Position numbers and translations under genes: made by a program
Source: an uncultured Phocaeicola sp.
GTDB lineage: Bacteria > Bacteroidota > Bacteroidia > Bacteroidales > Bacteroidaceae
DNA: 64,000 bases
Reading direction: 5' to 3'
Assembly (NCBI GenBank): GCA_944320845.1
Contig: CALUJA010000014.1
Coordinates: forward strand, 1 to 64,000
The notes under the pieces: generated by a model
Told to the model about the DNA's origin: nothing
Database searches by the model: none
What the model saw: the letters and a program-made list of their open reading frames with translations, nothing else
Part shown: positions 27,338-36,661 of the stretch, one piece after another
How the letters are laid out: every line of letters starts with the position of its first letter
How positions within the stretch are numbered: the stretch's first letter is position 1

Positions 27338-29818
27338 ATGATAAAAAAAACTCGAAAAGAAAATTTTTTGATGAATACAGACAGCGAAGACATTTCGATG
27401 TTGGCCGAAATAGAAACTGCTCCTGCCGAAGTCAGCATTGACGAGCTGGAACAGGAATTTCCAGTCATGACATTGCGAAACATGGTTATGTTTCCCTCCG
27501 TTGTGATGCCGGTCACAGTGGGACGGCGTACAACCCTGAAACTGGTCAATACAGCATTAAAAAATAATTCCTCCATAGTCATCGCGACCCAGAAAGTGAG
27601 CGAAGTGGAAACCCCGGGCTATAAAGACCTCCATCCCACCGCCGTAATCGGGAAAGTTCTCCGTGTTTTCGAAATGCCCGGAGGCAACACCACGGTCATT
27701 CTCCAGGCAAACGGCCCCAAAATTCACTTGGATGAAATCACGGCCGTACGCCCATATCTGAAGGGGAAGGTCACTCCAGTCAAAGAATCCATGGAGGCAG
27801 AAAAGACTGATGAGTTCAAAGCGCTGATGGACACTTGCCGGGAGCAGTGCCTGAAGTTTGTCGAGACCTCCGAGCACATGAGTCCGGATACATCTTTCGC
27901 CATCAAGAATCTGGACAATCCGGAACTTCTGGTCAACTTCATCTGCACAAACTTTCCTTTCGCGATTGAAGAGAAGTTTGAGCTGCTTGACCTGAACACT
28001 TTAAAAGACCGGCTCTTCCGGCTGATTCAGATACTGAACCGGGAAGTACAGCTTGCCGCCCTGAAACAAAGCATCCAGATGCGCACACGCGAGGAGATAG
28101 ACCGCCAGCAACGGGAGTATTTCCTGCAGCAGCAAATCAAAAACATCCAGGATGAACTGGGCAACGGACAGGATGATGAGATAGAAAGCCTCCGGACAAA
28201 GGGGCAGGCCAAGCTTTGGAAAAAGGAAGTGGCCGAGATATTCGAACGCGAGCTGAGCAAGCTGGAAAGAATCAACCCGCAGTCACCCGACTATAATGTG
28301 CAGTTGACCTATCTGCAAACCCTGCTTGCCTTGCCCTGGGATGTATATACCACCGATGTAATCAACATTCCCAACGCAGAAAAAATCCTGAACAAGGATC
28401 ATTACGGTCTGGAGAAGGTCAAAGAGCGCATTCTGGAGCATCTGGCCGTATTGAAGCTCAAAGGAGACCTGAAGTCGCCCATTATCTGTCTTTACGGGCC
28501 TCCGGGAGTGGGAAAGACTTCATTGGGACGTTCCATCGCCTCCGCATTGAAACGCAAATATGTGCGCATGTCATTGGGTGGAGTGCATGATGAAGCTGAA
28601 ATCCGCGGACATAGAAAAACGTATATTGGAGCAATGCCGGGACGCATCATCAAAAGCCTGATTAAGGCAGAAACCTCCAACCCCGTCATCATCCTCGACG
28701 AAATAGACAAGTTGGGTAAAGACCATCAGGGCGATCCAAGTTCAGCCATGCTTGAGGTGCTTGATCCGGAGCAGAACAACGCTTTCCACGACAATTATGT
28801 AGACATAGACTACGATTTGTCAAAAGTGATGTTTATCGCTACGGCCAACAATCTGTCGACTATCCCCGCTCCTCTGCTCGACCGCATGGAGTTGATAGAA
28901 GTCAGCGGATATATCACAGAAGAAAAGATAGAAATAGCACGCCGCCATTTGATTCCGAAAGAAATGGAGACAAATGGCTTGAAAAAGGAGCATGTCAAGT
29001 TTACCAAGGCGTCTATCGAGTATATCATAGAAAACTATACCCGTGAAAGCGGCGTGCGCGAACTGGAAAAGAAAATCAATAAAATCATGCGCAAAATCGC
29101 GCTGGAGATAGCAAGCGACCGTTTTGAAAAGCAGCATGAACTGAAACCGTCCGACATACAGGAATATTTGGGTACGCCGGAATATTCGCGTGACAAATAT
29201 CAAGGCAACGAATATGCCGGAGTTGTCACCGGACTGGCATGGACAGCCGTAGGCGGAGAAATACTTTTCGTGGAAACCAGCCTGAGCAAAGGCAAGGGCG
29301 GACACCTGACTCTGACAGGAAATCTGGGTGATGTCATGAAAGAGTCGGCCATGCTGGCGGTGGAATACCTGAAGGCCCACAGCCATCTGCTGGAGCTTCC
29401 CGACGGAATCTTCGACAATTGGAGCATCCACATACATGTTCCCGAAGGTGCCATACCTAAAGACGGGCCGTCGGCCGGCATCACTATGGTCACTTCACTG
29501 GCATCTGCCCTGACGCAGCGCAAGGTAAAGCCCAATCTGGCCATGACCGGAGAAATCACATTGCGCGGCAAAGTGCTGCCCGTAGGCGGTATCAAGGAAA
29601 AGATTCTGGCAGCCAAGCGTGCCGGAATCAAGGATATCATTCTTTGTGAAGACAACCGCAAGAACATTGAAGAAATCCAGCCGCTTTACTTGCAGGGACT
29701 GACCTTCCATTATGTCAAAGACATCAAAGAAGTGCTGGCCTTGGCGCTGACAGATGAAAAGGTGGCCGACGCAATAGACTTTACCGTAAAAGAAGAAGAC
29801 AAGAAAGAAGAAAAATGA
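27338..29818 (+). CDS. lon: ATP-dependent Lon protease
   Basis: Lon degrades misfolded and regulatory proteins in the cytosol. The 826-residue protein has the N-terminal substrate-binding LAN domain (from about residue 45), a coiled region with [20 protein letters not shown], an AAA+ module with Walker A GPPGVGKT (387-394), and the protease domain with catalytic Ser712 (PKDGPSAG) and Lys755 (GGIKEKI). A second in-frame ATG at 27371 ([11 protein letters not shown]) is an equally plausible start. The stop overlaps the tgt start as ATGA. Confidence 0.97.
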   Translation: MIKKTRKENFLMNTDSEDISMLAEIETAPAEVSIDELEQEFPVMTLRNMVMFPSVVMPVTVGRRTTLKLVNTALKNNSSIVIATQKVSEVETPGYKDLHPTAVIGKVLRVFEMPGGNTTVILQANGPKIHLDEITAVRPYLKGKVTPVKESMEAEKTDEFKALMDTCREQCLKFVETSEHMSPDTSFAIKNLDNPELLVNFICTNFPFAIEEKFELLDLNTLKDRLFRLIQILNREVQLAALKQSIQMRTREEIDRQQREYFLQQQIKNIQDELGNGQDDEIESLRTKGQAKLWKKEVAEIFERELSKLERINPQSPDYNVQLTYLQTLLALPWDVYTTDVINIPNAEKILNKDHYGLEKVKERILEHLAVLKLKGDLKSPIICLYGPPGVGKTSLGRSIASALKRKYVRMSLGGVHDEAEIRGHRKTYIGAMPGRIIKSLIKAETSNPVIILDEIDKLGKDHQGDPSSAMLEVLDPEQNNAFHDNYVDIDYDLSKVMFIATANNLSTIPAPLLDRMELIEVSGYITEEKIEIARRHLIPKEMETNGLKKEHVKFTKASIEYIIENYTRESGVRELEKKINKIMRKIALEIASDRFEKQHELKPSDIQEYLGTPEYSRDKYQGNEYAGVVTGLAWTAVGGEILFVETSLSKGKGGHLTLTGNLGDVMKESAMLAVEYLKAHSHLLELPDGIFDNWSIHIHVPEGAIPKDGPSAGITMVTSLASALTQRKVKPNLAMTGEITLRGKVLPVGGIKEKILAAKRAGIKDIILCEDNRKNIEEIQPLYLQGLTFHYVKDIKEVLALALTDEKVADAIDFTVKEEDKKEEK

Positions 29819-30945
29819 AATTTGATCTACAATATACAGACCCGCGGTCAAACGCACGCGCCGGACTGATTACCACTGACCACGGCCAGATTGAAACACC
29901 GATTTTCATGCCTGTAGGTACGGCCGGAACCGTGAAGGGAGTGCATTTGTGTGAACTGAAAGAAGACATCGATGCGCAAATCATCCTGGGGAATACCTAT
30001 CATCTCTACTTGCGGCCGGGACTGGATGTCATCGAAGGAGCAGGAGGACTGCACAAATTCAATGGCTTCGACCGCCCGATGCTGACCGACAGCGGCGGAT
30101 TCCAAGTGTTTTCCCTTTCCGGAATCCGGAAAATGAAAGAAGAGGGCGTGGAATTCCGTTCACATATCGACGGCTCAAAACATTTATTCACGCCCGAACG
30201 CGTGATGGACATCGAGCGAACCATCGGGGCTGACATCATGATGGCCTTCGATGAATGTGCTCCAGGAACTTCGGACTACGACTATGCAAAAAAGTCAATG
30301 GAGCTGACGCACCGCTGGCTTGACCGCTGTATCACACGCTTCAATGAAACCGAGCCGAAGTACGGATACAACCAGTCGCTTTTCCCGATTGTCCAAGGTT
30401 GCGTATATCCCGACCTGCGCCGCCGCTCTGCCGAATACATCGCTTCAAAGGATGCGGACGGGAACGCCATCGGGGGACTGGCCGTGGGAGAACCTACAGA
30501 AAAGATGTATGAAATGATTGAAGTGGTTAACGAGATACTTCCAACCGACCGTCCGCGCTATCTGATGGGAGTCGGCACGCCGGTCAACATTCTGGAAGGC
30601 ATAGAGCGCGGAGTCGACATGTTCGACTGTGTGATGCCGACACGCAACGGGCGCAACGGAATGCTCTTTACAAAAGACGGTATCATGAACATGAGGAACA
30701 AGAAATGGGAGAATGATTACTCTCCCATTGAGGCGGACGGCGCTTCGTTTGTCGACACGGCGTACAGCCGTGCCTACCTGCGGCATCTGTTTCATGCGCA
30801 AGAACTGCTGGCCTTGCAGATTGCTTCTATCCATAACCTCGCTTTTTATCTGTGGCTGGTAAGGGAAGCCCGCAAGCATATCATAGCAGGCGACTTCTCT
30901 TCATGGAAACCGGTAATGGTAAAACACTTGTCTACGAGATTATGA
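29815..30945 (+). CDS. tgt: tRNA-guanine transglycosylase lacking zinc cysteines
   Basis: Tgt exchanges G34 for preQ1 in Asn, Asp, His and Tyr tRNAs during queuosine synthesis. The 376-residue protein keeps LTDSGGFQVFSL, GGLAVGEP and the nucleophile region FDCVMPTRNGRNG. The usual zinc site CxCxxC is missing: residues 309, 311 and 314 are Gly, Ser and Asp, while the fourth ligand His340 in SIHN is kept at the normal distance. So the zinc is probably absent and the fold held otherwise. It overlaps lon and lptG by ATGA junctions. Confidence 0.95.
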   Translation: MKFDLQYTDPRSNARAGLITTDHGQIETPIFMPVGTAGTVKGVHLCELKEDIDAQIILGNTYHLYLRPGLDVIEGAGGLHKFNGFDRPMLTDSGGFQVFSLSGIRKMKEEGVEFRSHIDGSKHLFTPERVMDIERTIGADIMMAFDECAPGTSDYDYAKKSMELTHRWLDRCITRFNETEPKYGYNQSLFPIVQGCVYPDLRRRSAEYIASKDADGNAIGGLAVGEPTEKMYEMIEVVNEILPTDRPRYLMGVGTPVNILEGIERGVDMFDCVMPTRNGRNGMLFTKDGIMNMRNKKWENDYSPIEADGASFVDTAYSRAYLRHLFHAQELLALQIASIHNLAFYLWLVREARKHIIAGDFSSWKPVMVKHLSTRL

Positions 30946-32066
30946 AAATACCGGCTGACATAAAGGAACTGTTCAAACAGAAATGGCTGAAGAGACTTGA
31001 CCGGTATATTATAGTCAAGTTTCTGGGTACATACTTTTTTGCCATCGCTTTGATTATTTCAATCGCCGTCGTTTTCGACATCAATGAGAACATTGACGAC
31101 TTCATAAAAAACAAGGCGCCCCTTCGAGCGATTGCATTTGACTATTACCTGAACTTCATTCCCTACTATACCAACCTCTTCAGTCCGCTGTTCGTTTTCA
31201 TCGCGGTTATCTTCTTTACATCGAAGTTGGCCGAGAATTCCGAAATTATTGCCATGTTCTCCACCGGGATGAGCTTTAGGCGGCTGATGGTTCCCTATAT
31301 GATTTCCGCAGGTATCATCGCGTTGGTAACTTACGTTTTAAGCACCGAAGTCATCCCGACAGGCAGTGTAACGCGACTGGAGTTTGAGAGGGTATACAAG
31401 AACAAAAAGTCAACAAACTACGCCCGCAATATCCAACTGGAGGTAGACTCGGGTGTAATCGCCTATATGGAGCGGTATGAAAATTACAACAAGACGGGCT
31501 ACCGCTTCTCTTTAGACAAGTTTGAAGACCACAAGCTGGTGTCTCACCTTACCGCCCGCCGCATCACTTACGACACGACTAAAGTCCACAAGTGGATTAT
31601 CAAGGACTATATACTGCGGGAAATGAGGGGAATGCGCGAAACGATTACTTCGGGCGACCGTCTTGACTCTATCATCAACATGGAACCACAAGACTTTCTC
31701 ATCACTCGGGGGCAGCAGGAAACCATGACCAGTCCGCAACTGCGGGAATATATCGACAAGCAAAAACAGCGCGGATTTGCCAATATCAAGGTTTTTGAAG
31801 TGGAATATTACCGGCGCATCGCCACCTCATTCGCCGCCTTCATCCTGACGGTCATCGGCCTATCACTTTCATCCCAGAAGCGGAAGGGGGGGATGGGACT
31901 GCATTTAGGCATCGGCATCGCGCTGAGCTTCTCATATATTCTGTTTCAGACCATATCATCGACATTTGCCATCAACGGAAACATGCATCCGAACCTTGCA
32001 GTCTGGATTCCGAACATTATCTATCTGTTCATTGCAGTCTATCTGTACCGCAAGGCTCCCAAATGA
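30942..32066 (+). CDS. LptF/LptG family lipopolysaccharide export permease
   Basis: The 374-residue inner-membrane permease works with the LptB ATPase to lift LPS from the inner membrane. The ATG at 30942 overlaps the tgt stop (ATGA) and starts MKIPADIKELFKQKWLKRLDRY, matching the family. There are three N-terminal spans (YIIVKFLGTYFFAIALIIS is the first), a periplasmic beta domain (about 150-290), and three C-terminal spans from FAAFILTVIGLSLSS. Whether it is LptF or LptG cannot be decided from the sequence alone. No lptA/B/C neighbour is present. Confidence 0.92.
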   Translation: MKIPADIKELFKQKWLKRLDRYIIVKFLGTYFFAIALIISIAVVFDINENIDDFIKNKAPLRAIAFDYYLNFIPYYTNLFSPLFVFIAVIFFTSKLAENSEIIAMFSTGMSFRRLMVPYMISAGIIALVTYVLSTEVIPTGSVTRLEFERVYKNKKSTNYARNIQLEVDSGVIAYMERYENYNKTGYRFSLDKFEDHKLVSHLTARRITYDTTKVHKWIIKDYILREMRGMRETITSGDRLDSIINMEPQDFLITRGQQETMTSPQLREYIDKQKQRGFANIKVFEVEYYRRIATSFAAFILTVIGLSLSSQKRKGGMGLHLGIGIALSFSYILFQTISSTFAINGNMHPNLAVWIPNIIYLFIAVYLYRKAPK

Positions 32067-32119
32067 TATCCGCCCGGGCTGCATTCAATCTGTCATTGCC
32101 CTTCCGCCAAAAAAGAACC

Positions 32120-32174
32120 AGGCCGTGGGAAAAACAAGTTTTCCACAAGAGAAAAAATGTCTTTCCCACGGCCT
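32120..32174. terminator. Long hairpin after lptG
   Basis: AGGCCGTGGGAAA (32120-32132) pairs perfectly with TTTCCCACGGCCT (32162-32174). Its loop contains TTTTCCAC, which could pair instead with the left arm. It is 54 bp past the lptG stop. Confidence 0.6.
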
Positions 32175-32186
32175 GCCTCAAAATAA

Positions 32187-32228
32187 AAAAGTTGCAATGA
32201 AAACTTTCCGTCCTTCATTGCAACTTTT
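32187..32228. terminator. Second hairpin between lptG and the redoxin gene
   Basis: A perfect 15-bp stem AAAAGTTGCAATGAA (32187-32201) / TTCATTGCAACTTTT (32214-32228) ends in T runs both ways (GCTTTTTT follows on the plus strand). It is the better bidirectional terminator of the two. Confidence 0.8.
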
Positions 32229-32279
32229 GCTTTTTTGTTGTATTCACATTCTATTCTTTCCACCCGGGATAACTTCCTG

Positions 32280-32774
32280 TCAATTCATATAGGAAGCCAA
32301 TTCGTCTGCGGTAATGTCCTTGGCAACGATTATTCCTTCACTGTCCACCAAGTAATTCTTAAATCCGCTCTTCAAGCCAAACCGCTTGAAAATGTCCGAA
32401 TTCTTGCCCTCTGTCTCCAGATAACATGCCGTCGCATCTATCTTGTCCTGCCGAACCGCCGCATCAAACACCGAACGGTAACGGTCGAAAGAGACAGAAA
32501 TCATCTTCACACGGGCATCGTTCTCCACTGCATGGCTCAAAGTGGCATTCCGCTCACGCGAAGCAGCGTCATAACTCGCCCAAAAGCTCAATAAAGTATA
32601 ACTGCCCTTGGCAGCGCACAGATTGAGCGGCTGTGCTTCATTACAAAGAACCAACTCCGGGACAGCTTCTCCCAAAGCTAACTTCTCTGTGACAGAACTC
32701 TCTTTACTGAATGAAAGAGAAAGTAAGGAACTTATTATTAATACAACAAAAAACCATTTTACACTTTTAATCAT
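32280..32774 (-). CDS. Exported thioredoxin-fold protein without CxxC
   Basis: A 164-residue protein with a signal peptide or anchor (SVKWFFVVLIISSLLSLSFS) and a thioredoxin/TlpA-like fold: LLSFWASYDAASRERN, then KMISVSFDRYR and NYLVDSEGIIVAKDI. Where thioredoxins have WCxxC, this has WASYDAAS (65-72), so it cannot be a dithiol oxidoreductase. Remaining cysteines (44, 53 and one near 115) are not spaced as a redox pair. It may be a periplasmic binding or structural variant. It stands alone, convergent with lptG. Confidence 0.8.
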   Translation of the reverse strand: MIKSVKWFFVVLIISSLLSLSFSKESSVTEKLALGEAVPELVLCNEAQPLNLCAAKGSYTLLSFWASYDAASRERNATLSHAVENDARVKMISVSFDRYRSVFDAAVRQDKIDATACYLETEGKNSDIFKRFGLKSGFKNYLVDSEGIIVAKDITADELASYMN

Positions 32775-33093
32775 GTAACTGATTTTAGTTAATACTATCC
32801 GAGACTGCCCTACACAGTAATTCCCGCCCGGAATCTTGCTTCTCAGACACGCGCATCACACGGCATCTTTTTGGGAATCCGCGGCAAAGGTAAAGATTTT
32901 TCTCTACATAAAACAGAAAAACAAATAATATTTATGTTTTACAGCATAGAATTATACTCTTTTAAACCTTATCAGGCCGTCCAACGGCAGAAATGCGAAC
33001 AAAATATAGCAAAAACCAAAGCCATTTGGCCTCTCGCTATAATTTAATTTGTAAATTTGCATACATTTATTATATAGGTATAAGCTTACTCTC
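32775..33093. other. Intergenic region, redoxin / serB
   Basis: No gene is seen. It contains a minus-strand -7-like box TACCTTTG (32892-32885) for the redoxin gene, an A/T-rich middle, and on the plus strand the serB promoter. CCAAA (33016-33020) and TTTGG (33025-33029) form a small inverted repeat overlapping the serB -33 element. Confidence 0.45.
33025..33059 (+). promoter_or_regulatory. Probable serB promoter
   Basis: TTTG (33025-33028) and TAAATTTG (33052-33059) are 23 nt apart; the ATG is 35 bp after the -7 box. Confidence 0.5.
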
Positions 33094-34326
33094 ATGGAAG
33101 GTAAAACAGAGCTAATATTGATTCGCATCAGCGGTGTGGACCGTCCGGGACTTACTGCATCCATATCAGAAATCTTGTTAAAATATGACGTAGACATCAT
33201 GGACATCGGCCAAGCCGACATTCACAGCACGCTATCATTGGGTATTCTCTTTAAATGCTGTGACCGTGACTCTGGCAATATAATGAAAGACCTGCTGTTT
33301 AAAGCCTCCGAACTGGGAATAAACATCCGTTTTTATCCCATCACCGCTCAGGAATATGAAGACTGGGTGAACATGCAGGGCAAGAACCGTTACATTCTTA
33401 CCCTGTTGGGACGGAAGCTTACCGCCGCCCAAATAGCGGGGGCAACCAAGATTCTGGCAAACCAGCAACTGAACATAGACGGCATTCGCCGGCTGACCGG
33501 CCGCATCCCATTAGATGAAAAAAAGGCAAGTGTCAGGGCATGCATCGAGTTTTCCGTCCGTGGAACTCCCAAAAACAAGGAGGAACTGCAAAAGCAGCTT
33601 ATGAAGCTGAGCAGCGACTTGTCTATGGATTTTTCATTTCAGCAAGACAATATGTATCGCCGGATGCGCAGGCTAATCTGCTTTGATATGGACTCAACAT
33701 TGATTGAGACAGAAGTAATCGACGAGCTGGCCATGCGCGCAGGTGTGGGAGATCAGGTGAAAGCCATCACCGGACGAGCCATGCGGGGAGAAATTGACTT
33801 TAAAGAAAGTTTTAAAGAAAGGGTGGCCCTGCTGAAAGGACTTGATGAAAGTGTCATGAAGGACATAGCCGAAAATCTGCCGATTACGGAAGGAGTGGAG
33901 CGTTTGATGTACGTGCTGAAGCGTTATGGATATAAGATAGCCATCCTTTCGGGAGGATTTACCTACTTCGGCAACTATTTGAAAGAAAAATTCGGTATCG
34001 ACTATGTGTATGCCAACCAACTTGAAATCGTCAACGGGAAACTGACCGGAAAATATTTAGGAGACATCGTAGACGGAAAACGAAAGGCTGAACTGCTGCA
34101 GCTCATCGCACAAGTAGAAAAAGTAGACATAGCACAAACAATCGCCGTCGGCGACGGAGCCAACGATTTGCCTATGCTTTCTGTGGCGGGATTGGGCATC
34201 GCCTTTCACGCCAAACCTAAAGTAGTGGCGAATGCCCGCCAGTCCATCAACACAATAGGGCTTGATGGAGTGCTTTATTTCTTGGGCTTCAAAGATTCGT
34301 ATCTGGACGAACAGGGAAAACTATAA
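33094..34326 (+). CDS. serB: Phosphoserine phosphatase with N-terminal ACT domains
   Basis: SerB makes serine from phosphoserine, the last step of serine synthesis. The 410-residue protein has two ACT-like regions (residues 5-85 and 97-180; ISGVDRPGLTASISEIL is typical) and a HAD catalytic domain: motif I FDMDST with nucleophile Asp198, motif II SGGF, and motif III GDGANDLPML. The ACT part probably senses serine. Serine is the substrate of the nearby serine palmitoyltransferase and of glyA, though the genes are not co-transcribed. Confidence 0.97.
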   Translation: MEGKTELILIRISGVDRPGLTASISEILLKYDVDIMDIGQADIHSTLSLGILFKCCDRDSGNIMKDLLFKASELGINIRFYPITAQEYEDWVNMQGKNRYILTLLGRKLTAAQIAGATKILANQQLNIDGIRRLTGRIPLDEKKASVRACIEFSVRGTPKNKEELQKQLMKLSSDLSMDFSFQQDNMYRRMRRLICFDMDSTLIETEVIDELAMRAGVGDQVKAITGRAMRGEIDFKESFKERVALLKGLDESVMKDIAENLPITEGVERLMYVLKRYGYKIAILSGGFTYFGNYLKEKFGIDYVYANQLEIVNGKLTGKYLGDIVDGKRKAELLQLIAQVEKVDIAQTIAVGDGANDLPMLSVAGLGIAFHAKPKVVANARQSINTIGLDGVLYFLGFKDSYLDEQGKL

Positions 34327-34349
34327 GAACAAAACAGAACAATGAATAT

Positions 34350-35618
34350 ATGAAGTTTTCAGAACTGAACTTAGAAGAATGTGTATTACAGGCATTGGAT
34401 GCCATGAATTTCCGAGAATGCACACCGGTGCAAGAGCATACAATACCTGTTATTTTAGAGGGAAGAGACCTGATTGGCGTAGCACAAACCGGAACCGGAA
34501 AGACCGCCGCCTATCTGTTACCCGTATTAAACCAACTTAGCAAAGGGACATACCCGGCCGATGCCATCAACTGCATCGTCATGTCGCCTACTCGAGAACT
34601 GGCCCAGCAAATAGACCAACAGATGGAAGGCTTTTCCTACTTCATGCCGGCATCGAGTGTAGCCGTGTATGGAGGCAATGACGGCATCCGTTTCGAGCAG
34701 GAAAAAAAGGGTTTGACCTTAGGAGCCGATGTGGTGATTGCCACCCCAGGACGATTAATCAGCCACCTAAGCTTAGGTTATGTAGATTTATCAAAAGTTT
34801 CATTCTTTATCCTGGATGAGGCTGACCGCATGCTAGACATGGGATTTGCCGATGATATCATGCAAATCGTCAAGTATTTGCCCAAAAATCGTCAGACAAT
34901 AATGTTTTCTGCTACTATGCCAAACAAAATACAGCAACTAGCAAAAACAATTTTGAACAATCCCGTAGAAGTGAAACTGGCAGTATCAAAACCGGCGGAC
35001 AAAATAATCCAAGCCGCATATGTATGCCATGAAGCACAGAAGCTGGGTATCATCGAAAGTCTTTTTCATACGCAGCAGCCGGAGCGCGTAATCATATTCG
35101 CCTCGTCTAAACTGAAGGTGAAAGAAGTGACGAAGTCCTTGAAAAAACTGAAGCTGAATGTAGGCGAAATGCATTCTGACCTGGAGCAAAGCCAGCGCGA
35201 AGCTATCATGCACGAATTTCGGAATGGAAGAATCAACATTCTTGTTGCGACAGACATCGTGGCGCGAGGGATAGATATCGATGATATCCGCCTGGTGATA
35301 AATTACGATGTTCCGCATGATAATGAAGATTACGTGCACCGAATCGGACGAACGGCACGTGCAAACAACGACGGTTGCGCCATCACCTTTGTCAGCGAAA
35401 CCGAACAGACACGCTTCAAGCAAATAGAAGATTTTCTTGGGAAAAGCATCTACAAGATTCCGGTTCCGGCAGAACTGGGCGAGGCTCCGGCATACGCTCC
35501 CCACGCTTCGCGTTCCCGCCGAAACGGAAATTCATGGAAAAGCAAAGGAAACGGGAAAAAACATTCAGCGGGCAGGAAAAACCCGAAAGACAGGCAGCAA
35601 CGCACCACCAAGAATTAA
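34350..35618 (+). CDS. DEAD-box ATP-dependent RNA helicase
   Basis: A 422-residue SF2 helicase: Q motif near TPVQEHTIP, Walker A AQTGTGKT (45-52), DEAD at 156-159, SAT, and C-terminal motifs VATDIVARGIDID and HRIGRTAR. A basic low-complexity tail (RSRRNGNSWKSKGNGKKH, from about residue 385) likely contacts RNA. The closest recognisable group is RhlE-like, used in ribosome assembly or cold adaptation. It starts 23 bp after serB and may share its transcript. Confidence 0.95.
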   Translation: MKFSELNLEECVLQALDAMNFRECTPVQEHTIPVILEGRDLIGVAQTGTGKTAAYLLPVLNQLSKGTYPADAINCIVMSPTRELAQQIDQQMEGFSYFMPASSVAVYGGNDGIRFEQEKKGLTLGADVVIATPGRLISHLSLGYVDLSKVSFFILDEADRMLDMGFADDIMQIVKYLPKNRQTIMFSATMPNKIQQLAKTILNNPVEVKLAVSKPADKIIQAAYVCHEAQKLGIIESLFHTQQPERVIIFASSKLKVKEVTKSLKKLKLNVGEMHSDLEQSQREAIMHEFRNGRINILVATDIVARGIDIDDIRLVINYDVPHDNEDYVHRIGRTARANNDGCAITFVSETEQTRFKQIEDFLGKSIYKIPVPAELGEAPAYAPHASRSRRNGNSWKSKGNGKKHSAGRKNPKDRQQRTTKN

Positions 35619-35647
35619 CCTTGGGCACAGATTGCAGCCATAAAAGC

Positions 35648-35681
35648 AAAGGCAGCCCCAGCAAAATCTGGGGCTGCCTTT
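35648..35681. terminator. Bidirectional terminator, helicase / DUF4293
   Basis: A perfect 14-bp stem AAAGGCAGCCCCAG (35648-35661) / CTGGGGCTGCCTTT (35668-35681) with a 6-nt loop lies between convergent genes. Confidence 0.85.
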
Positions 35682-35692
35682 ATTGCAATATC

Positions 35693-36148
35693 TTAACGCA
35701 ACCTTTCGTACGCCTTTACCAACACTTCATCTTTTCCGATGGCACGGATTGCCAGCCAATTCAGTATGATTGAAATCAACGGCAGGCAGACAGCCCACGA
35801 CGGGACGAACCTGCAGTCTTCCTTCAGCATGAAGACAAAAACAACCAGTGTCACATAATAGCCAACCAGCAAGATGCTGTTAAAAAGAGTCAGACGAATC
35901 TGCAGCATACGCTTTCTATACAGGAAAATCGTAGCAAGCGAAACTATAGCCGCAACTGTCAATATAACAAAAAGCGCCCACGGTGCATAATCGCTCACGC
36001 CATCGGCCGAGACAATCGCCAGATTGGTAAATTCAGTGGCCGGTATGCTATAGTCTGCAGAAACGAAACTCCCGACAGGAAGAGACATCATCACGACCAT
36101 CAGTATGGCCACAACCAACAAATAAACAGTCTGAATACGCTGTATCAT
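35693..36148 (-). CDS. DUF4293 four-span membrane protein
   Basis: A 151-residue inner-membrane protein starting MIQRIQTVYLLVVAIL, the DUF4293 signature, with four hydrophobic segments (about 7-25, 53-72, 80-100 and 115-137). The family is confined to Bacteroidetes and its function is unknown. It follows rpoZ in the same direction after 154 bp, in the bamD-rpoZ-DUF4293 order common in the phylum. Confidence 0.88.
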   Translation of the reverse strand: MIQRIQTVYLLVVAILMVVMMSLPVGSFVSADYSIPATEFTNLAIVSADGVSDYAPWALFVILTVAAIVSLATIFLYRKRMLQIRLTLFNSILLVGYYVTLVVFVFMLKEDCRFVPSWAVCLPLISIILNWLAIRAIGKDEVLVKAYERLR

Positions 36149-36302
36149 AAGAACAATAATCTAATCGTTAAAAATCAAGCACCCATCACTTCACAAAAAC
36201 AAAGCAGAAAATCCCAAATTCCTACACAAACCATGCATATCCTGAGATTTTCCGCTCCTGCTATCTGTCAGAATCCTTAAAACCCTTTTTCAGAAATACC
36301 GT

Positions 36303-36638
36303 TTACTGCAGTTTTTCCTTCTCTTTTGCAGGATTTCTGTAATAAACCTTCCCTTCTATATATTCCTGCGTAGCAATCAAAGTCGGTTTCGGAAGCTTCT
36401 CATAATAACGGGAAATCTCAATCTGCTCTCTGTTCTCAAATACTTCCTCCAGATTATCATTATACGAAGCAAATTCTTGCAACTTCTTAGAAAGGTCATT
36501 CTTCATCTCCGCTGCAATCTGGTTTGCACGCTTGCCGATGATGGCAACAGTTTCGTAGATGTTACCCGTATCCTCACACACTTCCATAAGGTCACGCGTA
36601 ACGGTAGTCGTAGGAGCGTTTGTTTTTTTGTAATCCAT
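36303..36638 (-). CDS. rpoZ: RNA polymerase omega subunit, Bacteroidetes type
   Basis: A 111-residue protein. NIYETVAIIGKRANQIAAEMK (residues 27-47) corresponds to the omega core that grips the beta-prime tail. The C-terminal extension (LPKPTLIATQEYIEGKVYY) is characteristic of the Bacteroidetes form. It starts 23 bp after bamD ends and is probably co-transcribed with it. The standard omega N terminus (MARVT-type) is absent, as expected in this phylum. Confidence 0.88.
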   Translation of the reverse strand: MDYKKTNAPTTTVTRDLMEVCEDTGNIYETVAIIGKRANQIAAEMKNDLSKKLQEFASYNDNLEEVFENREQIEISRYYEKLPKPTLIATQEYIEGKVYYRNPAKEKEKLQ

Positions 36639-36661
36639 AATCTTTTATTTACCACAAATTA

